DNA from: JAUWTJ01 sp965603015
GTDB taxonomy: Bacteria; Pseudomonadota; Alphaproteobacteria; M2410
Direction of reading: 5' to 3'
Assembly: GCA_965603015.1 (NCBI GenBank)
Contig: CBFDBJ010000097.1
Span: forward strand, 1-12,032
Length of the DNA stretch: 12,032 nucleotides
A model generated the notes under the pieces. It was not told the DNA's origin, ran no database searches, and saw only the letters and a list, made by a program, of their open reading frames with translations. Each line of letters opens with the position of its first letter. Position 1 is the stretch's first letter. The translations under genes were made by a program, and so were the position numbers. Shown piece after piece: positions 1 to 5,442 of this stretch.

Positions 1-591
1 GGTCATGTCGGTTTCGATCAGGCCAGGCGAGACACAGTTCACGCGGATGGAGTGCTCGGCACCGACGCGGGCGAGTGAACGGGTGAGAGAAATTTGCCCT
101 GCCTTGAAGGCTGAATAGTGCACCGCCAGATTGCCGCCGATCTGACCGCCGATGGACGAAACATTGACGATGGTGCCGCCGCCCTTTGACCGGAATGTAG
201 GAAAGACTTCCTGGGCCACGCGAAACGGGCCTTGCAGGTTTACTTTCTGCAGCAGATCCCAGTCTTCATCGGTGAGCTGTTCAAAAGGTTTTTGTTGCAA
301 CAGGCCGGCATTGTTGACCACACCGTCAATGGTGCCAAAGTGGTCGACTGCCTGCGCGATCGTCCGTCTGATAGCGCTGCGATCTGATACGTCCATTTGG
401 ATCGCAAGAGCCGCGCCGCCCTGATCGCGAATGAGGCTGCAAACCTCTTCGCCTTCGTCTATATGCGTATTATAGGTCAGAACAACTTTTGCGCCGCTGG
501 CGGCGGCCTTGAGAGCCGTTGCCCGGCCAATGCCCCGGTTGCCTCCGGTAATCAGAGTGACCTGGTTTTCAAGAGGGAGGGCAGCGTTCAT
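1..591 (-). CDS. Short-chain dehydrogenase/reductase, 3' end cut by window edge
   Basis: This is an NAD(P)-dependent oxidoreductase of the classical SDR (FabG-like) family, open to the left edge; 197 residues are visible. The cofactor-binding motif TGGNRGIG lies at residues 15-22, NNAG at 93-96 and the structural Asn at N118. The catalytic Ser is at about 145-146 and YSAFK (Tyr159, Lys163) completes the tetrad, followed by the usual VNCVSPG stretch. The missing end should be about 50 residues. Its ATG overlaps the stop of the upstream thiamine-diphosphate enzyme gene as ATGA, so the two are translationally coupled and probably act in sequence, with the SDR reducing a keto product. SDRs also occur in flagellin glycan clusters (Campylobacter PtmA), which fits this neighbourhood. 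The substrate cannot be read from the sequence; fatty-acid FabG is an alternative but the context argues against it. Confidence 0.9.
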   Translation of the reverse strand, partial: MNAALPLENQVTLITGGNRGIGRATALKAAASGAKVVLTYNTHIDEGEEVCSLIRDQGGAALAIQMDVSDRSAIRRTIAQAVDHFGTIDGVVNNAGLLQQKPFEQLTDEDWDLLQKVNLQGPFRVAQEVFPTFRSKGGGTIVNVSSIGGQIGGNLAVHYSAFKAGQISLTRSLARVGAEHSIRVNCVSPGLIETDMT

Positions 592-2399
592 GTGTCGTCG
601 CCTGTGCGCCACATTTTGTCCAGCGTCTGTCCACCAAGCAACATCGGGGAGACATCTTCAACGGGATCAATCCGGCAATGGACGAGGGCAGGGCCTGGTT
701 GGGCGAGTGCCTGGGTGATGGCGTCCTCAAGGTCCGCTTCCTTTTCAACGGTACAACTCCACAGGCCAAAGGCGCGGGCGATGTCTGCAAAATTGTTGGA
801 AACCTTGCCGCCGGTCGTCAGGTCGCGGCCCCAGTTTGCCAATTGAAACTGTGACACGATGCCAAGCCGGGAGTTGTCGAGGACGAAAACCTTTATTGGC
901 AGACCATGTTCCGCGGCCGCACCAAGTTCCTGAATGTTCATCTGGAGAGAGCCGTCGCCGACGAAACAGCACACCGTTGCATCAGGGTTGGCGAGTTGCG
1001 CCCCAATGGCTGCGGGCAGGTCATACCCCATTGTGCCATGGCCCGCCGAGGTCAGCCATTGCCGCGCTGGATAATCAAAACTAAAGTGGCGGGCCGTCCA
1101 TTGTTGGTGGGAGCCGACGCCGCTGGTGCAGATCACTGACTCATGGTCCGAGGTCAGCCGATCAACGGCACAAATCACGGATTGAGGTTTCAAGGCACCA
1201 TTTTGTTCTGGCATCAAGGGATGGCTGTTCCGCCATTCGGCGATACGCGCGTGCCATGGCGCCAGAGCATCAGAGGATGGCGCATCGGCAAGCGCAGTGT
1301 TCAGTGCCGCAAGGAATACCTTGCAGTCGGCCTGAACGGGCAGATCGCATTTCACGCGGGTGTCATGCAGCTCTGTAGTGTCGATATCCACACGAACCAA
1401 AAAGGCCTCGGGTGCAAAGGCGGCGGCTTCTGATCCGATCTGGCGAATGTCGAGACGCGAACCAACTGCGATAATGAGGTCAGCGTGATGCAGCGCCAGC
1501 CCTGCGACCTGACTTCCGGTGTGGCCATGAAAGCCAAGTGAAAGGGGGCTGTTCGTTGGATAGGCTCCGAGCGCTGGCAGACTATGACTGACCGGAATGT
1601 TCCATTGATCAGCAAGGGTGCGCAGCTCCTGCGTGGCATCGGATAGCACAACGCCGTAACCTGCAATAACAACCGGACTTTGGGCCGAGCGAATACGTGA
1701 GGCGACAGTCTCAATAGTCTGGGCGGGGATTTCCTGCTGCATGACATCGAGCCGAGGCTGTTCTTCGCGGACGGTACTCTCTTCCTGCGTGACGCCGGTT
1801 CTTTGCACATCCATCGGAACATCGATCACGACGGGTCCGGGGCGTCCTGTTGTTGCAATGTGAAAGGCTTCTTCAATGATACGCGGGGTGTCATTTGCGT
1901 GCATCGGGCGTAAAACCGCTTTGGCGATTGGTTTGCAAAGGCCGACCGTATCAACTTCCTGAAATCCTTTTTGGCGAAGTGCATCATTGCGTTTCAGGTC
2001 GGGGGTGCCGACCTGTCCGGCCAAAACAACGAGCGGCACCGAGTCAAAAAATGCGTCGGCAATAGGCGTGACGAGGTTTGTAACACCTGGCCCCGAGGTT
2101 ACCATAACGACCTGCGGCTTGTTTGTGACTCTGGCTGCGGCAATGGCTGCAAATCCGGCACCTTGTTCGGCTCTACTGCAAAACAGTTCAACGTTCCGGT
2201 CGTGCAAGGCCTCAAGGATGGGGGCAATGGTGCCGCCGGGATAGACAAAAACCCTTGAAATGTCCCGATCAACAATGGCATTGGCGATAATTTCCGCACC
2301 AAGCATGGGGACCCCTTCGAAGTCCCGATCCAGGCTTGCCTCGGCTGTCCCGCCGGGTGCTTTCGGGGCGGATGTCGGCGATATATCTTCCAGAGACAT
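588..2399 (-). CDS. Acetolactate synthase-like thiamine-diphosphate enzyme
   Basis: This 603-residue protein has the three-domain layout of acetohydroxyacid synthase large subunits. The N-terminal Pyr domain holds the ThDP-activating Glu in RAEQG (E78). The central FAD-type domain includes GFHGHTG and VGSRLDIR at about 289-319. The C-terminal PP domain has SAGHGTMGYDLPAAIGA (451-467), the ThDP/Mg motif GDGS (481-484) to DNS (508-510), and the PMLLGG tail. The family decarboxylates pyruvate and adds the acetyl unit to a second keto compound. The residue equal to the Trp of GMVRQWQ, which sets 2-ketobutyrate preference in true synthases, is Phe518 (QFQ). No regulatory subunit (ilvN) or ilvC lies beside it; an SDR gene overlaps its 3' end. 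A role in sugar or acyl-group synthesis is therefore likelier than branched-chain amino acid synthesis; YerE of yersiniose synthesis is a precedent. The start at 2399 is chosen because GGAGG sits about 7 nt upstream; an in-frame ATG at 2429 would add 10 residues. Confidence 0.88.
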   Translation of the reverse strand: MSLEDISPTSAPKAPGGTAEASLDRDFEGVPMLGAEIIANAIVDRDISRVFVYPGGTIAPILEALHDRNVELFCSRAEQGAGFAAIAAARVTNKPQVVMVTSGPGVTNLVTPIADAFFDSVPLVVLAGQVGTPDLKRNDALRQKGFQEVDTVGLCKPIAKAVLRPMHANDTPRIIEEAFHIATTGRPGPVVIDVPMDVQRTGVTQEESTVREEQPRLDVMQQEIPAQTIETVASRIRSAQSPVVIAGYGVVLSDATQELRTLADQWNIPVSHSLPALGAYPTNSPLSLGFHGHTGSQVAGLALHHADLIIAVGSRLDIRQIGSEAAAFAPEAFLVRVDIDTTELHDTRVKCDLPVQADCKVFLAALNTALADAPSSDALAPWHARIAEWRNSHPLMPEQNGALKPQSVICAVDRLTSDHESVICTSGVGSHQQWTARHFSFDYPARQWLTSAGHGTMGYDLPAAIGAQLANPDATVCCFVGDGSLQMNIQELGAAAEHGLPIKVFVLDNSRLGIVSQFQLANWGRDLTTGGKVSNNFADIARAFGLWSCTVEKEADLEDAITQALAQPGPALVHCRIDPVEDVSPMLLGGQTLDKMWRTGDDT

Positions 2400-2570
2400 G
2401 TTTCGTCCTCCGTGAGGGTTTTCGCGCAAAGAGGCCGGGTCTTGTGAACCTCGAGTCTTGTGCTTCGTTATTCAGAGATTCTTAAGTCCTTGCCCTCTAC
2501 AAATGGTTAATGAATTCGCTCGCCAATCGTTCAAATTGGAGCTATTGGAGCCAAATAGGGAAGCAGGCGT
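2400..2570. promoter_or_regulatory. Divergent intergenic region between the two sugar-gene pairs
   Basis: This 171-bp gap must hold promoters for both the leftward (ThDP enzyme-SDR) and rightward (NeuB-like/SpsF-PseG) units. I found no convincing sigma-54 (GG-N10-GC) or CtrA (TTAA-N7-TTAA) site on either strand. Near the right end lie two tandem 9-mers, ATTGGAGCT and ATTGGAGCC (2535-2552). The first forms an inverted repeat with CCAAT at 2523-2527, and TTGG-AG-CCAA (2545-2554) is a small palindrome. These could be an operator or a leader hairpin just before the NeuB-like start. The only start signal there is a weak AGGGAAG about 7 nt before the ATG. Confidence 0.4.
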
Positions 2571-3461
2571 ATGTCCGTCCAATTCATCGCTGAAGTTTCG
2601 TCCAATCATGGCAAGGACCTTGAGCGTTGTCTGCAGTTCGTTGACGTGGCTGCGGATAGTGGCTGCGATGCGGTAAAGTTCCAACTCTTTGAAATAAAAA
2701 AGCTTTTCGCTCCTGAGGTGCTTGAAAGAAGCGCCGAGCACAGAAATCGCGGCGACTGGGAGTTGCCGACCGAATTTCTGGCACCCATTGCCGAGCGCTG
2801 TCACGAACGCGGGCTTTTATTCGCCTGCACGCCGTTTGATCTGGAGGCTGTCGAGCGTCTCGCGCCCCATGTCGACTTTTACAAGGTCGCCTCCTATGAA
2901 CTCCTCTGGGACGGCCTTTTGCAGGCGGTGGCGGAGACTGGCAAAAAGGTGGTGTTATCGACCGGTATGGCAACGTTGCCGGAAATTCTCCATGCTATTG
3001 ACGTTCTGCGCTTTGCGGGCTGCGAGGAGCCGACATTGTTGCACTGTGTTTCGGCTTATCCGACGCCGCCCGAAGAGGCAAACCTGGGTGCTATCAAAAC
3101 GATTAGTGAGACCATCGGGGTTCCGGTCGGCTGGTCCGACCACACGGTGGACCCTGCGGTGATCGCCCGGGCGGTGCATAAGTGGGGTGCCGAAACCATC
3201 GAATTTCATCTTGATCTTGATAGCCAGGGCGCCGAGTTCGGATCCGGTCATTGCTGGCTGCCGGATCAGATCAAGACTGTCATTGCAGAAGTGCGCCGGG
3301 CAGAAGTGGCCGATGGCACCGGCATCAAACAACCGACACCATCGGAGCTGGCGGACAGGGGCTGGCGAGCCGACCCGTCCGATGGCCTGCGGCCGCTTCG
3401 CCATATTCGGGCGAATTTTGATTCCGATGAGGCGAGCGACACACTCGGCAAAACTGGCTGA
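2571..3461 (+). CDS. NeuB-family sugar-acid synthase lacking the SAF domain
   Basis: This 296-residue TIM-barrel protein is of the NeuB (N-acetylneuraminate/pseudaminate/legionaminate synthase) family, which condenses phosphoenolpyruvate with an amino sugar to make a nine-carbon acid. Family landmarks are AEVSSNH (7-13), VKFQ with Lys36, the YKVAS strand (104-108), LSTGMA (129-134), LHCVSAYP (157-164), and the metal-ligand motifs GWSDHT (His191) and EFHLD (His213). Typical members are about 340-350 residues and end in an antifreeze-like SAF domain that closes over the active site of the partner subunit. Here the chain stops soon after the barrel with an RGWRADPSDGLRPLRHIR tail, so SAF is absent. 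The EKH motif is EFH, and the usual GxDH stretch is GAEFGSGH. PEP and metal binding look intact while sugar recognition looks changed. It overlaps the next gene by 1 nt (TGATG). The exact product is unknown. Confidence 0.85.
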   Translation: MSVQFIAEVSSNHGKDLERCLQFVDVAADSGCDAVKFQLFEIKKLFAPEVLERSAEHRNRGDWELPTEFLAPIAERCHERGLLFACTPFDLEAVERLAPHVDFYKVASYELLWDGLLQAVAETGKKVVLSTGMATLPEILHAIDVLRFAGCEEPTLLHCVSAYPTPPEEANLGAIKTISETIGVPVGWSDHTVDPAVIARAVHKWGAETIEFHLDLDSQGAEFGSGHCWLPDQIKTVIAEVRRAEVADGTGIKQPTPSELADRGWRADPSDGLRPLRHIRANFDSDEASDTLGKTG

Positions 3462-5251
3462 TGAGAGTTGTCGCTATCATACAGGCCCGCATGGGCTCCA
3501 GCCGCCTGCCGGGGAAAATGCTTCTGTCGATCGCGGGAAAACCGCTTATCTGGCATCTCGTTCACCGTTTGCAACAGTGCTCAACTCTGAACGAAATTGT
3601 CCTCGCAACCACAACGAATACAGAAGATGATCCGCTTGCAGTTTTTGGCGAAGAAGCAGGATTGAAAGTCTCGCGCGGTGCGGACTGGGATGTGCTGGGC
3701 CGATTTGGTCTGGCGGCAGAAGCGTCAGGCGCCGATGTCATAGTTCGGGTCAATGGTGATGCGCCGTTGATTGATCCCGGTTTTATTGACGCACAGGTCA
3801 CAGCCCTGCAAAAACAGGACGCGGACTTCGTGACACTGGCACAGGGCACCCCCTGCATTCACGACGGGGTCGACGCCATGAGCCGCCGAGCACTCGATTA
3901 CATGCTTGCAGAGGCTCGCAAGGATCCGGTCGCGATTGAGCATGTGACCGGCTATATCAAGCTGAACCCGGATAAATTCCGGATTGGTCGATTTGAAATT
4001 CCTGAATCTCTTCAATGGGATGGTGCGCGTCTTTCTATCGATACGCCAGCAGATCTCATCCTAATCGAGCGTCTCCACGAGGAGCTTCAGGTTACAGCTG
4101 GCGAAGCCCGCCTCGCTGATGTTTCGCGGCTCCTACAGGAGAGACCAGACCTCGTGGCTCTCAATGCGCACGTGCAACAAAAAGAGATGACAGCGTCGCA
4201 CGGCACTGTCCTGATCCGCACAGATGGCGGTGGTTCGCTCGGGCTTGGTCATGTCATGCGGACCCTTGCCGTTGCAGAGGTGCTGCGTGATGAAATGGGA
4301 TACGGTGTCATCTTCGCCATGAACGCACGCGCGAGGCTCGCAGACGGCGTTGCGATAGTTGAAGAACGAGGTTTTCACGTGAAACGGCAGCCTGAGATGC
4401 GCCGGAGCGGGGACAGCGAAGCCGGGTGGCTGATCGCGATTTGCCAGGAGCTGAAGCCCGGCAGTGTGCTTTTCGATATTCGAAACGACTTGTCGGCAGA
4501 GGACGTAACGAACATTCGAAATCAGGTTGCCAAAATTGTTACCCTTGATGATGGCAGTGATCGCCGCCTTGCTGCTGATGTCGCCGTGTTCCCGCCGGTG
4601 CCACAGGTGCATCAGATGGACTGGTCGCAGGCGAGGGGAAAAATGATTGCAGACTGGGATCATGTGGTGCTCTCGGCAGGGGCTTCGCACCGCAAATCTC
4701 AAACCATCAAGCCAGGCCATTCAACAAGGCTGTTCGTCAATTTTGGTGGTAGCGACCCTTATGAACTCACGCTTCCGGCTGCGCAGATGCTTTCGAAGAT
4801 CGACAGATCCCTCGACGTGACGTTTGTGATTGGACCGGGTGTTGCAGGCAGCGAGAGACTGGCTGAAGGGGTCAGGCGCTGCTCGAAAAGGTTTACGGTG
4901 GAAATAGCGCCGGACGACTTCGCGGGCCTGGCAGTCGGCCACGACCTTGCGCTTATCGCTTTCGGCGTGACAGCCTATGAGCTTGCCCATCTCGGTGTGC
5001 CGACCGTGCTGGTTTGCCTCAACGAGGATCAATTCGCCTCAGCGGCACCATTTGAGGCCGAGGGGATTGGCACTCGCGTGCTGATGTCTGCGGCGGGGCA
5101 AATTCCGGATATTGCCGACACTCTCAAGATTTGGCTGAAAGATCCTGATAAACGGCAGAAAGCAGCGGACCAGGCTGCACGTCTCGTCGACGGGAACGGC
5201 GCGCACCGTGTCGCAACTACCATGTTATGGGGTCAGACCCCAGAACCGTAA
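3461..5251 (+). CDS. SpsF-type cytidylyltransferase fused to PseG-type nucleotide-sugar hydrolase
   Basis: This 596-residue protein has two domains. Residues 1 to about 235 are an SpsF/NeuA-like cytidylyltransferase: the nucleotide-binding loop AIIQARMGSSRLPGK is at 5-19, VLATTTN at 47-53, and RVNGDAPLIDP at 96-106. Such enzymes activate a sugar acid with CTP. Residues about 245-590 match PseG, the GT-B-fold hydrolase that removes UDP from the 2,4-diacetamido-trideoxyhexose precursor of pseudaminic acid. The signature GLGHVMR contains the catalytic-type His264; LDDGSD is at 362-367, FVNFGGSDP at 425-433, and the nucleotide-binding AFGVTAYELAHLGVP at 500-514. Met243 could be a remnant start of a separate pseG. 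The steps either side of NeuB (precursor release and CMP activation) would thus be joined in one chain. Residues 587-596 and the stop codon come from the palindromic repeat that begins at 5219. It probably forms an operon with the upstream NeuB-like gene. Confidence 0.88.
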   Translation: MRVVAIIQARMGSSRLPGKMLLSIAGKPLIWHLVHRLQQCSTLNEIVLATTTNTEDDPLAVFGEEAGLKVSRGADWDVLGRFGLAAEASGADVIVRVNGDAPLIDPGFIDAQVTALQKQDADFVTLAQGTPCIHDGVDAMSRRALDYMLAEARKDPVAIEHVTGYIKLNPDKFRIGRFEIPESLQWDGARLSIDTPADLILIERLHEELQVTAGEARLADVSRLLQERPDLVALNAHVQQKEMTASHGTVLIRTDGGGSLGLGHVMRTLAVAEVLRDEMGYGVIFAMNARARLADGVAIVEERGFHVKRQPEMRRSGDSEAGWLIAICQELKPGSVLFDIRNDLSAEDVTNIRNQVAKIVTLDDGSDRRLAADVAVFPPVPQVHQMDWSQARGKMIADWDHVVLSAGASHRKSQTIKPGHSTRLFVNFGGSDPYELTLPAAQMLSKIDRSLDVTFVIGPGVAGSERLAEGVRRCSKRFTVEIAPDDFAGLAVGHDLALIAFGVTAYELAHLGVPTVLVCLNEDQFASAAPFEAEGIGTRVLMSAAGQIPDIADTLKIWLKDPDKRQKAADQAARLVDGNGAHRVATTMLWGQTPEP

Positions 5252-5307
5252 AACATGGTGCCATGTTATTTGTAAATGGTGTCTGACCCCATATTGCGAA
5301 ACATGGT
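5219..5307. repeat. Composite REP-like palindrome, two inverted GGGGTCAGACCCC-type units
   Basis: This is a nested inverted repeat. Outer arms are ACCATGTT (5219-5226) and AACATGGT (5300-5307). The first unit, ATGGGGTCAGACCCC (5227-5241), is itself palindromic (GGGGTC-A-GACCCC). The second, ATGGTGTCTGACCCCAT (5276-5292), is the first in inverse orientation with one change. The centre is AACATGG-TG-CCATGTT (5252-5267). GTCAGACCCC-type palindromes are, to my knowledge, common dispersed elements tied to IS200-like REP-associated transposases, but no transposase is in this window. The element overlaps the 3' end of the SpsF-PseG gene. The centre and units could form stable hairpins, but no T-run follows, so a classical terminator is not seen. 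Confidence 0.75.
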
Positions 5308-5330
5308 AATCAGATTGTTAATCACCTTTC

Positions 5331-5346
5331 TTCAGCAACGCTTAAC
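5331..5346 (+). promoter_or_regulatory. Candidate CtrA box upstream of the beta-propeller gene
   Basis: TTCA-GCAACGC-TTAAC matches the CtrA consensus TTAA-N7-TTAAC at eight of nine fixed positions. It lies about 97 bp before the start of the beta-propeller gene in a 135-bp stretch (5308-5442) with no coding signal, after the palindromic repeat. A second TTAATC is at 5318 but its partner half-site is poor. CtrA control would place the gene in the cell-cycle flagellar regulon. This is a pattern match only. Confidence 0.35.
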
Positions 5347-5442
5347 AAGATAGGAGGACAATCGACGGGATGGAGTCTGTTCGGGTTTCTTTGGAAACTC
5401 GGAGGATGACTTTGAGCCCTGAAGGAGCGTCTGAGAACAACC

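Noticed and set aside
397..846. 149-codon open frame on the plus strand across the SDR/ThDP-enzyme junction
   Set aside because: It lies antisense to two well-supported genes, has no family motifs and reads as the shadow of a codon-biased strand.
588..2399. Housekeeping ilvB (branched-chain amino acid synthesis)
   Set aside because: No ilvN or ilvC is adjacent, an SDR is translationally coupled, the pocket Trp is Phe, and the neighbours are sugar-acid and flagellar genes. It is not excluded without a genome-wide search.
4133..4720. 195-codon open frame on the minus strand inside the PseG-like domain
   Set aside because: It is fully antisense to a domain with clear motifs and shows no recognisable protein features.
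5229..5241. GGGGTC-A-GACCCC as an intrinsic terminator of the SpsF-PseG gene
   Set aside because: It lies inside the coding sequence, has a one-base loop and is not followed by a T-run; it fits a dispersed repeat unit better.
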